Shown here in pieces: positions 26,249 to 35,226 of a DNA stretch of 42,169 nucleotides. The translations under genes were made by a program, and so were the position numbers. The notes under the pieces are model-generated. The model had not been told where the DNA came from. It was given only the letters and a program-made list of their open reading frames with translations, and searched no databases. The stretch's first letter is position 1, and the number at the start of each line of letters is the position of its first letter. The DNA is from DAOMOP01 sp035444405 (GTDB lineage Bacteria; Pseudomonadota; Gammaproteobacteria; Burkholderiales; Rhodocyclaceae), in the NCBI GenBank assembly GCA_035444405.1, contig DAOMOP010000015.1, positions 1-42,169 on the forward strand, given 5' to 3'.

Positions 26249-26477
26249 GAGGCGATAGAGCGTATCGAGAAGGTTGGGGGCGCGCAACTCGCGCGTTGAG
26301 CGGCTCATGATACCATTGTCGCGCGACCGGTGGTTCGGGCCGCACCGAGCGGCCCGCCTGCGTCTGCAGCGCGCGAGCGCCCGGGCGGCAGGTACCGCCT
26401 GCCGTGCACAGCGGCGCGGGATGCGCCCGCGCCCCGCCGATCGAACAAGCCCCCATCCGATCCCGCCCCGAGCCATC

Positions 26478-27551
26478 ATGAGCCGCTTCTGGAGCCCCGT
26501 CGTTCGCCGCCTCGACCCGTACGTACCGGGTGAGCAGCCCAAGCTCGACAACCTGGTCAAGCTCAACACCAACGAGCATCCATTCGGCCCGTCGCCGCGC
26601 GCCCTCGAAGCGATCCGCGACGAGACGACGCAAGCGCTGCGGCTGTACCCGGACCCGAACGCGGAACGGCTCAAGAGGGCACTGGCTGCGCGCTTCGGCG
26701 TGTCGACGGCGCAGGTGTTCGTCGGCAACGGTTCGGACGAAGTGCTCGCGCACGCGTTCCAGGCGCTGCTGTGCCACGACCGGCCGCTGTGGTTTCCGGA
26801 CATCACCTACAGCTTCTATCCGGTCTATTGCGGCCTGTACGGCATCGACTTCCGCGCCATCGCGCTCGACGCCGAGTATCGCATCGATCCGGACGACTAC
26901 CTGCCCGACGGCGCGCGGCGCGCCGGAGGCATCATCTTCGCGAACCCCAATGCGCCGACCGGACGGATCCTGCCGCTGGCCGACGTCGAGCGCATCGTCG
27001 CCGGCAACCCCGACTGCGTGGTGGTCGTCGATGAAGCGTATGTGGACTTCGGCGGCGACAGCGCGGTGACGCTGGTCACCCGCCATCCGAACCTGCTCGT
27101 GGTCCACACGTTCTCGAAATCGCGCGCACTGGCGGGTCTGCGCGTCGGCTATGCGATCGGCGACGCCGGGCTCATCGACGCGCTCGAGCGCGTCAAGAAC
27201 AGCTTCAACTCCTACCCGCTCGATCGCCTCGCCATCGCCGGGGCGGTCGCCGCGGTCGAGGACGAGGCCCACTTCCGCGACAGCTGTCGCAAGGTGATCG
27301 AGCTGCGCGAAGCACTCACACACGCGCTCGAAATGCTCGGTTTCCAGGTGCTGCCGTCGGCCGCCAATTTCGTCTTTGCGCGCCACCCGTCGCGCGACGG
27401 TGCCGAGCTCGCGCGCGCACTGCGCGAGCGCGCGATCATCGTGCGCCATTTCGCCAAGCCGCGGATCGACCAGTTCCTGCGCATCACCGTCGGCACCGCC
27501 GCCCAGTGCAAGGCGCTCACCGACGCGCTGGGCGACATCCTCGGCAGCTGA
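26478..27551 (+). CDS. hisC: Histidinol-phosphate aminotransferase
   Basis: HisC, 357 residues, PLP enzyme that transfers the amino group from glutamate to imidazole acetol phosphate. Marks are KLNTNEHPFGPSP, YPDPNAERLK, FVGNGSDEVLAHAF, FANPNAPTGRILP, VVVDEAYVDFGG and the PLP lysine in HTFSKSRALAGLRVGYAIG. The ATG at 26478 begins the family's N-terminus. It is divergent from hisB, whereas these genes often lie in line as hisC-hisB. The 229 bases between the starts hold the shared control region. Confidence 0.97.
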   Translation: MSRFWSPVVRRLDPYVPGEQPKLDNLVKLNTNEHPFGPSPRALEAIRDETTQALRLYPDPNAERLKRALAARFGVSTAQVFVGNGSDEVLAHAFQALLCHDRPLWFPDITYSFYPVYCGLYGIDFRAIALDAEYRIDPDDYLPDGARRAGGIIFANPNAPTGRILPLADVERIVAGNPDCVVVVDEAYVDFGGDSAVTLVTRHPNLLVVHTFSKSRALAGLRVGYAIGDAGLIDALERVKNSFNSYPLDRLAIAGAVAAVEDEAHFRDSCRKVIELREALTHALEMLGFQVLPSAANFVFARHPSRDGAELARALRERAIIVRHFAKPRIDQFLRITVGTAAQCKALTDALGDILGS

Positions 27552-27708
27552 AGCACGCCGCGACCCGCCTCACGGTGCCCGCGGCAGCACCGGCGCCGGG
27601 GCGCGCGCCGCGTGCGATGAATGACGGATTGCGGCGGCTGCCGTCCGGCCGATCGCCACGCTAGAATCGCGCCCTGTCCTGCACCGCCACATTGCCCCGA
27701 CACTCCTC

Positions 27709-28500
27709 ATGACCGCCCTTCAGCGCTTCGTCGAATCCGCGCCCTTCCAGCGCTTCATCATCACCGTGATCGTCATCAACGCGATCACGCTCGGCCTCGA
27801 GACCTCGCCGGCCGCGATGGCCGTCGCCGGAGGTCCATTGTTGATGCTCGACCGTGCCGCCGTGGCGATCTTCGTGCTCGAGATCGTGCTCAAGCTGGTC
27901 GCCTATCGTCACAACTTCTTTCGCGACGGCTGGAACGTGTTCGATTTCCTGGTCGTCGCGGTCACGCTCGCGCCGCTCGGCGAAGGCGTGTCGGTGCTGC
28001 GGGCGCTGCGCATCCTGCGCGCGCTGCGCCTGGTATCGGTGGTGCCGTCGATGCGCAAGGTCGTCAGCGCGCTGCTCAGAGCGATTCCCGGCATGACGTC
28101 GGTGCTGACCCTGCTGCTGCTGGTGTTCTACGTCGCGGCGGTGATGAGCACGAAGCTTTTCGGCAGCGCCTTCCCGGACTGGTTCGGCAGCATCGGCGCC
28201 TCGCTCTACACGCTCTTCCAGGTCATGACGCTGGAATCGTGGTCGATGGGCATCGTGCGGCCGGTGATGGAGGTGTATCCGGCCGCCTGGGTGTTCTTCA
28301 TCGTGTTCATCCTGCTCACCACCTTCGCGGTGCTGAACCTCTTCATCGCGATCGTCGTCGACGCGATGAGCGCCTCCGAGCACCAGGAACAGGAAGAGAC
28401 GCGCGCCCTCGTCAGCACCGACCACGCCGAGCTGATGACCGAGCTGCGCGCGCTGCGGGCCGAGATCGCGCAGCTGCGCGAGCGCGAACGTCAGTACTGA
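27709..28500 (+). CDS. Bacterial voltage-gated sodium channel (NaChBac/NavAb type)
   Basis: A 263-residue six-helix channel subunit that would form tetramers in the inner membrane. S1-S3 lie at about 13-90. The S4 voltage sensor is VLRALRILRALRLVS with arginines R98, R101, R104 and R107. The pore helix and selectivity filter read TLESWSM (174-180), the same as NavAb and close to NaChBac TLESWAS, which predicts Na selectivity through the E176 ring. S6 (about 193-220, FAVLNLFIAIVVDAM) leads to a charged coiled-coil tail (about 238-261, LRALRAEIAQLRERE). It stands alone on the plus strand between hisC and the convergent ftsX. A TAGAAT -10-like box lies about 45 bases upstream. Confidence 0.95.
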   Translation: MTALQRFVESAPFQRFIITVIVINAITLGLETSPAAMAVAGGPLLMLDRAAVAIFVLEIVLKLVAYRHNFFRDGWNVFDFLVVAVTLAPLGEGVSVLRALRILRALRLVSVVPSMRKVVSALLRAIPGMTSVLTLLLLVFYVAAVMSTKLFGSAFPDWFGSIGASLYTLFQVMTLESWSMGIVRPVMEVYPAAWVFFIVFILLTTFAVLNLFIAIVVDAMSASEHQEQEETRALVSTDHAELMTELRALRAEIAQLRERERQY

Positions 28501-28571
28501 CGCGCGGCCTGCACCGCCTCACCGCCAAGGCCGGCAACCACGGCTGCCGTGCGCCCCCCTCGCGTGGCTGT

Positions 28572-29474
28572 TCAGGTCAGACGCTCGGCGAGATGGCGGC
28601 GCACCGAGATCGCGCTGCCGAGCCAGCCGAGCAGCGCGGCGAATCCGACGATCGCCGCGCTGTCCGGCCAGCCCGGCCCGCTGAGGCCGAACACCGCGCC
28701 GTAGGTGGCCGCCAGGCTCTCGACCGGCGCGGCCAGGGCGCGCACGCTGAGCCAGACGGTGGCCAGCGCCACCAGCCCGCCCAGCACCCCCTGCAGCGTG
28801 CCGAACCAGTAGAACGGGCGGCGGATGAAGGCGTCGGTCGCGCCGAGCAGCCGGCTCACATCGATCTCCTGGCGCTGCGTCATGATCTGCAGGCGGATGG
28901 TGTTGAAAGTGACGATGACGAGCGCGAAGCCGAGCAGCGCGGCGAGCAGCGACACCGCCGAACGGCCCAGCCCCAGGAGCGCATGCAGGCGCTCGACCCA
29001 GGCCGAATCGAGCTGTACGTGCTCGACGCCGTCCCATTGGCCGAACCGCGTCTCGAGCCATTCGTAGAGCTGCGGATCGTCGCCGCGCGGCGTGACCACG
29101 AAGGCATCGGGCAGCGGGTTGCTCGGCAGCCCGCCCAGCACGTCGCCCAGTCCGCTCTGCTCGAGCTGGCGCAGGGCCTCTTCGCGCGGCACGTGACGGT
29201 AGCTCGCCACCGCCGGCTCGCCGCGCAGCTGCCGCTCGACCGCCGCCAGCTCGGCGCGACCGACCTCGTGTGCCATGAAGATGCTGATCTCGGGCGTTCC
29301 CGAGACGCCGCGCGCGAGCATCGCGACGTTGTCGAGCAGCACGTAGCCGGCCGCAGGCAGCGACAGTGCAATGCCCACCACCAGTGCCGACAGCAGCGTG
29401 CCGACCGGCTGACGCACCAGGCGCCGCAGCGCCAGGCCGATCGCGCGTCCATGCAGCGACAGCCAGCTCAGCAT
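28572..29474 (-). CDS. ftsX: Cell division permease FtsX
   Basis: FtsX, 300 residues, the membrane partner of FtsE. It has an N-terminal membrane segment (about 25-48), a periplasmic domain (about 50-165) and three more segments (about 172-290) in the typical FtsX fold. Conserved parts are LLDNVAMLARGV and RLQIMTQRQEIDVSRLLGATDAFIRRPF, the coupling region near 210-235. FtsEX transmits ATP hydrolysis to periplasmic amidase activation at the septum. The start overlaps the ftsE stop by seven bases. Confidence 0.96.
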   Translation of the reverse strand: MLSWLSLHGRAIGLALRRLVRQPVGTLLSALVVGIALSLPAAGYVLLDNVAMLARGVSGTPEISIFMAHEVGRAELAAVERQLRGEPAVASYRHVPREEALRQLEQSGLGDVLGGLPSNPLPDAFVVTPRGDDPQLYEWLETRFGQWDGVEHVQLDSAWVERLHALLGLGRSAVSLLAALLGFALVIVTFNTIRLQIMTQRQEIDVSRLLGATDAFIRRPFYWFGTLQGVLGGLVALATVWLSVRALAAPVESLAATYGAVFGLSGPGWPDSAAIVGFAALLGWLGSAISVRRHLAERLT

Positions 29475-30133
29475 GCCGAATCCCCGATCAGGATGCCGCG
29501 CCCGAGCACCAGACGCCGCGGCCGGTAGCCGGCGAACAGACGCTCGTCATGGGTCGAGACGAGGACCGTGACACCGGCGTCGTTGAACGACCGGAACAGG
29601 TCGGCGATGTCGCGCGCGTAGGCGCTGTCGAGGTGGGCGGTCGGCTCGTCGGCAATCAGGATCGAGGGGCGGTTGACGATCGCACGGGCGATCGCGACGC
29701 GCTGCTGCTCGCCGCCGGACAGACCGGCCGGCATCTCGCGATCGCGCCCGGCCAGGCCGACCCGCTCGAGGGCGGCCGCGGCACGGCGCGCCGCGTCGCG
29801 CGGCGGATGCCCGGTGATCACCAGCGGCAGCATCACGTTGTCGAACACGCTGCGGTCGTACAGCAACCGGTTGTCCTGCAGCACCAGGCCGAGGTTGCGG
29901 CGCAGATACGGGATCGCCCCGGTCCCGAGGCGCGAGACATCCTGGCCGTTGATGCGCACCGCACCGTCGCTGGGCCGCTCGATCACGGCGATCATCTTCA
30001 GCAGGGTGCTCTTGCCCGCGCCCGAATGGCCCGACAGCACGACGAGCTCGCCATGCCGGATCTCGAAGCTGACGCCGGCCAGCGCGACATAGTCGCCGGG
30101 ATAGCGTTTGACGACCTCGTCGAAGACGATCAT
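29468..30133 (-). CDS. ftsE: Cell division ATP-binding protein FtsE
   Basis: FtsE, 221 residues, the ABC ATPase of FtsEX. Walker A is GHSGAGKST (35-43), the signature LSGGEQQRVAIARA, Walker B ILIADEPTAHLD and the switch His in STHDERLF. The start overlaps the ftsY stop by four bases and the end overlaps ftsX, the conserved ftsY-ftsE-ftsX operon. Confidence 0.97.
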   Translation of the reverse strand: MIVFDEVVKRYPGDYVALAGVSFEIRHGELVVLSGHSGAGKSTLLKMIAVIERPSDGAVRINGQDVSRLGTGAIPYLRRNLGLVLQDNRLLYDRSVFDNVMLPLVITGHPPRDAARRAAAALERVGLAGRDREMPAGLSGGEQQRVAIARAIVNRPSILIADEPTAHLDSAYARDIADLFRSFNDAGVTVLVSTHDERLFAGYRPRRLVLGRGILIGDSAC

Positions 30134-31086
30134 GCCGTAGCGTCGGCCCGGCCCGGCTCGGCGCCGGGGGTTCGTGCGAACAGCGCATCGACGAACTCGC
30201 GGGCGCAGAACGGCCGCAGATCGTCGATGCCCTCGCCGACGCCGATGAAACGCAGCGGCTTGGGCGACTGGCGCGCGATCGCGGCGACCACGCCGCCCTT
30301 GGCGGTGCCGTCGAGCTTGGTCAGCACCAGTCCGGTCACGCCGATCGCCGCATCGAAGGCCTTGACCTGCGCGAGCGCGTTCTGCCCGATGTTGGCGTCG
30401 AGCACGAGCAGCACCTCGTGCGGCGCGCCCGCCTGCGCCTTCGCGATGACGCGGCGCACCTTCGCGATCTCCTCCATCAGGTGCAGCTGGGTCGGCAGGC
30501 GCCCGGCCGTGTCGGCCAGCACGATGTCGATGCCGCGCGCCTTGGCGGCGTTGACCGCATCGAAGATCACCGCCGCCGAGTCGCCCGAGTCCTGCGCGAT
30601 CACGGTGACGTTGTTGCGTTCGCCCCAGGTCTGCAGCTGCTCGCGCGCCGCCGCGCGGAAGGTGTCGCCGGCCGCGAGCAGCACGCTCTTGCCCTGCGCC
30701 TGGAAGTACTTCGCCAGCTTGCCGATCGAGGTCGTCTTTCCGGAGCCGTTGACGCCGGCGATCATGATGATGAACGGAGCGTGCGCGCCGAGGTCGAGCG
30801 GGCGCTCGAGCGGCTCGAGCACCGTCAGCAGCGCCTCGGAGAGCGCCTGCTGGAGCTGGTCGGCGGTCTCGAGCCGGTCACGCTTCCAGCGCTTGCGCAG
30901 CTCGTCGATCAGAAACTGCGTCGCCTCGACGCCGCAGTCGGCCATCAGCAGCGTGGTTTCCAGCTCCTCGAGCAGGTCCTCGTCGATCTTGCGCCGACCG
31001 AACAGGCTCGCCAGCCCGCCGCCCAGCTGCTGGCGGGTGCGGCTCAGGCCGGCCTTGAGCCGCTCGGCCCCCGCACCGTGCAGCAT
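30130..31086 (-). CDS. ftsY: Signal recognition particle receptor FtsY, NG domain (frame break before residue 1)
   Basis: The NG domain of FtsY, 318 residues from the ATG at 31086. It has the N-domain ERLKAGLSRTRQQLGGGLASL and the GTPase motifs AGVNGSGKTTSIGKLA (G1, about 110-125), LLAAGDTFRAAAREQL, VLADTAGRLPTQ (G3), VLTKLDGTAKGG (G4) and FIGVGEGIDDLRPF. FtsY receives the SRP-ribosome complex at the membrane. The expected N-terminal start MFGFLKKSQ lies upstream at 31208 but in another frame, ending in TGA at 31086-31088 that overlaps this ATG as TGATG. No ATG, GTG or TTG start occurs in this frame between 31208 and 31086. One extra G in the GGG near 31090 would rejoin the frames. Confidence 0.9.
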   Translation of the reverse strand: MLHGAGAERLKAGLSRTRQQLGGGLASLFGRRKIDEDLLEELETTLLMADCGVEATQFLIDELRKRWKRDRLETADQLQQALSEALLTVLEPLERPLDLGAHAPFIIMIAGVNGSGKTTSIGKLAKYFQAQGKSVLLAAGDTFRAAAREQLQTWGERNNVTVIAQDSGDSAAVIFDAVNAAKARGIDIVLADTAGRLPTQLHLMEEIAKVRRVIAKAQAGAPHEVLLVLDANIGQNALAQVKAFDAAIGVTGLVLTKLDGTAKGGVVAAIARQSPKPLRFIGVGEGIDDLRPFCAREFVDALFARTPGAEPGRADATA

Positions 31087-31208
31087 CAGCCCGTAGGAGG
31101 CGCGCCGGGCCCGGAATGTGACGCTTCGGGCGCCGGCGCGGGCGTGGCCGCCGGTTCGGGTGATTTGGCCGGATCGGGCTTCTGGGACTTCTTCAGGAAA
31201 CCAAACAT
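31086..31208 (-). CDS. ftsY: Out-of-frame N-terminal (A domain) segment of FtsY
   Basis: A 40-codon frame starting MFGFLKKSQKPDPAKSPEP, the usual opening of betaproteobacterial FtsY (MFGFxKK, then a Pro/Ala/Glu-rich linker). It ends in TGA overlapping the ATG of the NG-domain frame. I read it as the 5' part of ftsY separated by a single-base frameshift. It could be a sequencing error in this draft assembly, a real mutation compensated by translational restart, or less likely a genuine split gene. Confidence 0.75.
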   Translation of the reverse strand: MFGFLKKSQKPDPAKSPEPAATPAPAPEASHSGPGAPPTG

Positions 31209-31413
31209 GCGTACTCGAGTCAGTAGGGGACGTTGGAATCGGGCGGATACCAGGCGAATACGCCGCAACGATGATTCGCCGAACATCCGCCCGAGCCGGC
31301 GCAAACGGCGCCAATGGCGATAAGATGCGCGCCTGCGCCGCGGTCCGGTCGCCGGCACGTGCCGCCTGGCCGGACAGGTTGGCCGCAAATTCTACCAGAT
31401 GCAGGACAATCCC

Positions 31414-32784
31414 ATGTTTCGTCAGATAGTTCAGACTACGAGTGTTTTGGCGGCCGGGTTGTTGCTGGCCGCTCCGCTGCACGCGAATCCGTACGAGACC
31501 GTGCTCGACAACGGCCTCAAGGTCATCGTCAAGGAGGACCGACGCGCCCCGTCGGTCGTCCACATGGTGTGGTACGGCGTCGGTGCGATGGACGAGCCGG
31601 ACGGCCGCTCGGGCATTGCCCACATGCTCGAGCACATGATGTTCAAGGGGACCGAGAAGATCGGACCGGGGCAGTTCAACCAGCGCGTCGCCGCCCTCGG
31701 CGGGCGCGACAATGCCTTCACGGGAAGCGATTACACGGCCTATTTCCAGCAGATTCCGCCCGTGCATCTGGGCGAGATGATGATGCTCGAAGCCGACCGC
31801 ATGGCCAACCTCGAGATCACCGAAGCGGAGTTCCTGCCCGAGCAGCAGGTGGTGCGCGAAGAGCGGCGCCTGCGCATCGACGACAGCCCGCGCGCGCTGG
31901 TGTTCGAGCAGCTGATGGCCACCGCGTTTCAGGCTCATCCGTACCGACGCCCGATCATCGGCTGGATGACCGACATCGAGGACTACACGGTCGAGGACGC
32001 ACGCGCGTGGTACGACAACTGGTATGCGCCGAACAACGCCCGCCTGGTCGTCGTCGGCGACATCGATCACGAGGAAGTCTTCGCGCTGGCGCGCAAGCAC
32101 TACGGCCCGATTCCCGCACGCACGCTGCCGCAGCGACACATCTCGCGCGAGCCCGAGCAGCGCGGGCCGCGTCACACGACGGTGCGGGCACCGGCCGAGC
32201 TGCCCTTCGTCACGCTCGCCTGGCATGCGCCGACGCTGCGCGACGTGAAGGCGGATGAGGACGTGTACGCGCTGCAGGTGCTCGCCGCCGTGCTCGACGG
32301 TTACGACGGTGCGCGGGTGCCGCGCCGCCTCGTGCGCGAGCAGCGCATCGCCGTGTCTGCCGGCGCGAGCTACGACGGCACCGGGCGCGGCCCGTCGCTG
32401 TTCGTCGTCAGCGCTTCGCCGGCCGCAGGACACACCGTGGCCGAGGTCGAGACGGCGCTGCGCGCCGAGATCGCGCGCGTCGCGCGCGAGGGCATCGGCG
32501 AGGACGAGCTGCACCGCGTGCGCACCCAGGCCGTCGCGGCTGAAGTGTTCAAGCGCGACTCGCTGATGGGGCAGGCGATGGAGATCGGTTTTCTCGAATC
32601 GACCGGGCTGTCCTGGCGCGACGAGGCGGCCCTGCTCGAAGGGGTGCGGCGCGTGACGGCGGAGCAGGTGCAGGCGGTCGCACAGCGCTACTTCGGCGAG
32701 ACGACGATGACGCGCGCCGAGCTCGATCCACTGCCGTTGGCCGACGGCGCGCGGCGCCTGCCGGCACCGGCGCAACGCCACTGA
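31414..32784 (+). CDS. M16 family zinc metallopeptidase (catalytic subunit, exported)
   Basis: A 456-residue pitrilysin/processing-peptidase type protease. A signal peptide (about 1-24, VLAAGLLLAAPLHA) is followed by the M16 catalytic half with the inverted zinc motif HMLEH in GIAHMLEHMMFKGT, downstream Glu in EEQQVVREERR-type context (EFLPEQQVVREERRLR), and the C-terminal half. The start at 31414 was chosen because AGGA lies eight bases upstream; the ATG at 31399 has no ribosome site. It is followed 25 bases later by a second, inactive M16 gene, the usual two-subunit arrangement acting in the periplasm. It diverges from ftsY. Confidence 0.94.
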   Translation: MFRQIVQTTSVLAAGLLLAAPLHANPYETVLDNGLKVIVKEDRRAPSVVHMVWYGVGAMDEPDGRSGIAHMLEHMMFKGTEKIGPGQFNQRVAALGGRDNAFTGSDYTAYFQQIPPVHLGEMMMLEADRMANLEITEAEFLPEQQVVREERRLRIDDSPRALVFEQLMATAFQAHPYRRPIIGWMTDIEDYTVEDARAWYDNWYAPNNARLVVVGDIDHEEVFALARKHYGPIPARTLPQRHISREPEQRGPRHTTVRAPAELPFVTLAWHAPTLRDVKADEDVYALQVLAAVLDGYDGARVPRRLVREQRIAVSAGASYDGTGRGPSLFVVSASPAAGHTVAEVETALRAEIARVAREGIGEDELHRVRTQAVAAEVFKRDSLMGQAMEIGFLESTGLSWRDEAALLEGVRRVTAEQVQAVAQRYFGETTMTRAELDPLPLADGARRLPAPAQRH

Positions 32785-32809
32785 AACCCAAGCCATGGAA
32801 GCTTTCCAG

Positions 32810-34189
32810 ATGAACAAAGCGTTTGCACTCGGCACGCTACTGCGGCGCGGCGCGCTCGTCGCTCTGACGCTCGGGCTCAACGGCGCGTGGGCCGGCCCGG
32901 CGATCGATCACTTCACGGCCGCCAACGGCGCGCGCGTCTATTTCGTCGAGAGCGGTGCGCTGCCGCTGCTCGACATCCGCATCGATTTTGCCGCCGGCAG
33001 CGCGCACGATCCGGCGGCCAAGGCAGGCCTCGCGGCGATGACGCGCAACCTGCTCGACACCGGCACCGACGGGCTGGACGAGCAGCAGATCGCCGAGCGC
33101 ATCGCCGACACCGGTGCGCGCTTCGGCGGCTCGGTCGACAGCGACCGCAGCGGCCTCACCATTCGCACGCTCTCGAGCGCAGCCGAGCGCGACGCCGCAG
33201 TGGCGCTCGCGGCCGAGCTGCTCGCCCGCCCGAGCTTTCCCGGGGCCGCGCTCGAGCGCGAGCGCAATCGCGCGGTCGCGGGCCTGCGCGAAGCGCTGAC
33301 GCGGCCGTCGACGCTGGCCGAGCGCAGCTTCACGGCGGCGGTGTACGGCGATCATCCATACGGCAGGCAACCCACGGTCGAGTCGCTCGAAGCGATAACG
33401 CGAGACGATGTGCTCGCCTTTCATGGTCGGTACTACGTCGTCGCCAACGCGACCGTGACGATCGTCGGCGACGCGAGCCGAGCGGACGCCGAGCGCATCG
33501 CGCTGGCACTCACGCGCGCGCTGCCGACCGGCACCCCGGCCGCAGCGCTCGCGCAACCGTCGCCGCCCGACCGCACGCTCGAACGCATCGCCCACCCGTC
33601 CGCGCAGGCGCACATTCTCGTCGGACTGCCCGGCCTGTCACGCGAGGATCCCGACTACTACCCGCTGCTCGTCGGCAACTACGTGCTCGGTGGCGGCGGC
33701 TTCGTATCGCGTCTGACGCGCGAAGTGCGCGAAAAGCGGGGCTTCGCCTACAGCGTCTACAGCTACTTCGAGCCGCGACAGGTCGCCGGCCCGTTCCAGA
33801 TCGGACTGCAGACCCGCGGCACACAGGCCGACGCAGCACTCGCGGTGGTCGCGGACGTGCTCGGCGACTTCATCGCCGCGGGGCCGAGCGAAGACGAGCT
33901 GCAGGCAGCCCGCGACAACATCATCAACGGCTTCGGCCTGCGCCTCGATTCGAACAGCAAGATCCTCGACCACGTCGCGATGATCGGCTTCTACGGACTG
34001 CCGCGCGACTGGCTCGACGCCTATCCGCGCCATGTCGCCACCGTGACGACGGAGCAGGTGCGCGATGCGTTCGCACGGCGTGTCCGCCCCGAGCATCTGG
34101 TCACCGTGATCGCCGGCGGTGATGGCGACGCGGCTGCCGAGCTGCCGACGTCGGACCGCGATCGCGAGCAACGAGGCGACACCGATTGA
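32810..34189 (+). CDS. M16 family protein, non-catalytic subunit (exported)
   Basis: A 459-residue M16 homologue lacking the HxxEH zinc motif: the equivalent position reads GLAAMTRNLLDTG. It keeps the family fold, with the C-terminal YVLGGGGFVSRLTREVREKRGFAYSVYSYF segment that helps bind substrate. An N-terminal signal peptide (about 8-28) exports it. It probably pairs with the upstream catalytic M16 protein. The ATG at 32810 has GGAAG upstream; 32795 is a less supported start five codons earlier. Confidence 0.92.
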   Translation: MNKAFALGTLLRRGALVALTLGLNGAWAGPAIDHFTAANGARVYFVESGALPLLDIRIDFAAGSAHDPAAKAGLAAMTRNLLDTGTDGLDEQQIAERIADTGARFGGSVDSDRSGLTIRTLSSAAERDAAVALAAELLARPSFPGAALERERNRAVAGLREALTRPSTLAERSFTAAVYGDHPYGRQPTVESLEAITRDDVLAFHGRYYVVANATVTIVGDASRADAERIALALTRALPTGTPAAALAQPSPPDRTLERIAHPSAQAHILVGLPGLSREDPDYYPLLVGNYVLGGGGFVSRLTREVREKRGFAYSVYSYFEPRQVAGPFQIGLQTRGTQADAALAVVADVLGDFIAAGPSEDELQAARDNIINGFGLRLDSNSKILDHVAMIGFYGLPRDWLDAYPRHVATVTTEQVRDAFARRVRPEHLVTVIAGGDGDAAAELPTSDRDREQRGDTD

Positions 34190-34725
34190 GCCGGGTGCGC
34201 ATCGTCGGCGGGGCGTGGCGCTCACGCCTGCTGCCGGTGGCCGGCGTGCCGGGGCTGCGACCGACGCCGGACCGCGTGCGCGAGACGCTGTTCAACTGGC
34301 TCGGGCAGGATCTCGATGGCCTGAGCTGCCTCGATCTGTTCGCCGGCACCGGCATTCTCGGCTTCGAAGCGGCCTCGCGCGGCGCCGCACGGGTGACCCT
34401 GGTCGAGCGTGATGCGCGCGCCGTCGCTGCACTGCGCAAGGCGGCCATAACCCTACAGGCGGCGCAAGTAGAGCTGATCCACCGCGATGCGGTAGAATTC
34501 GCGCGTTCCGCGCCCGGCTCGTTCGACCTCGTGTTCCTCGATCCGCCCTACGACCAGGGCTGGCTGCAGCGGATCGAGCCGTGGCTCGAGCGCATCGTGA
34601 AAGCCGGAGGACGGCTGTACGCGGAATCGGAGCGGCCGCTCGAACGCCTGGGTCGATGGGAGACGATTCGCCGGGGCCGTGCCGGGCAGGTCCATTTCCA
34701 TCTCATGCAAGGATCCGACGAATGA
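34186..34725 (+). CDS. rsmD: 16S rRNA (guanine(966)-N(2))-methyltransferase RsmD
   Basis: A 179-residue SAM-dependent methyltransferase. It has VRIVGGAWRSRLL and LRPTPDRVRETLFNWL at the start, the SAM-binding CLDLFAGTGILGFEAASRGA, and the catalytic LVFLDPPYD. It methylates G966 of 16S rRNA. The start is a TTG at 34186 overlapping the stop of the M16 gene; a GTG at 34195 is also possible. It ends overlapping coaD (ATGA), as in many proteobacteria. Confidence 0.95.
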   Translation: MSRVRIVGGAWRSRLLPVAGVPGLRPTPDRVRETLFNWLGQDLDGLSCLDLFAGTGILGFEAASRGAARVTLVERDARAVAALRKAAITLQAAQVELIHRDAVEFARSAPGSFDLVFLDPPYDQGWLQRIEPWLERIVKAGGRLYAESERPLERLGRWETIRRGRAGQVHFHLMQGSDE

Positions 34726-35213
34726 GGGAAGCGGTAGCGGTCTATCCGGGGACATTCGACCCGTTCACGCGCGGACACGAGGATCTCGTGCGCCGCGGCG
34801 CATTGCTGTTCGACAAGATCGTCGTCGCCATCGCCGAGAGCCGCGGCAAGAGCCCGATCTTCGATCTCGACGAACGCGTCGCGATCGCGCGCGAGATCCT
34901 CGCACCGTTTCCGAACGTCGAGGTGGTCGGTTTCGACGGCCTGCTGATGGATTTCCTGCGCGCACACAAGGCGCGCCTGATCCTGCGCGGGCTGCGCGCA
35001 GTATCGGACTTCGAGTACGAGTTCCAGATGGCGGGCATGAACCGCAGGCTCTTCCCGGATGTCGAAACAGTGTTTCTGACCCCGGCCGACGAGTACATGT
35101 TCATCTCCGCGACGATGGTGCGCGAGATCGCCAGACTGGGCGGCGACGTGAGCAAGTTCGTGCAACCGGCAGTCCTCGAGCGACTGCGGCAGAAAGTGAA
35201 TTTGAACCCATAG
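34722..35213 (+). CDS. coaD: Phosphopantetheine adenylyltransferase
   Basis: CoaD, 163 residues, adds AMP to 4'-phosphopantetheine in CoA synthesis. It has the nucleotidyltransferase VYPGTFDPFTRGHEDLV, the LRGLRAVSDFEYEFQMAGMNR block and the ISATMVREIA variant of the ISSTxVR motif. Start overlaps the rsmD stop; a ferredoxin gene follows after 13 bases. Confidence 0.97.
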   Translation: MREAVAVYPGTFDPFTRGHEDLVRRGALLFDKIVVAIAESRGKSPIFDLDERVAIAREILAPFPNVEVVGFDGLLMDFLRAHKARLILRGLRAVSDFEYEFQMAGMNRRLFPDVETVFLTPADEYMFISATMVREIARLGGDVSKFVQPAVLERLRQKVNLNP

Positions 35214-35226
35214 CGAGGAAGTACAA

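Noticed and set aside
25707..27449. Minus-strand open frame of 580 codons across hisB and hisC
   Set aside because: Covers hisB out of frame and hisC in antisense; no domain.
31087..32880. Upstream extension of the FtsY NG frame to 32880
   Set aside because: The frame is open but has no start codon near the expected A domain and runs antisense to the M16 gene; the true A domain is in the neighbouring frame.
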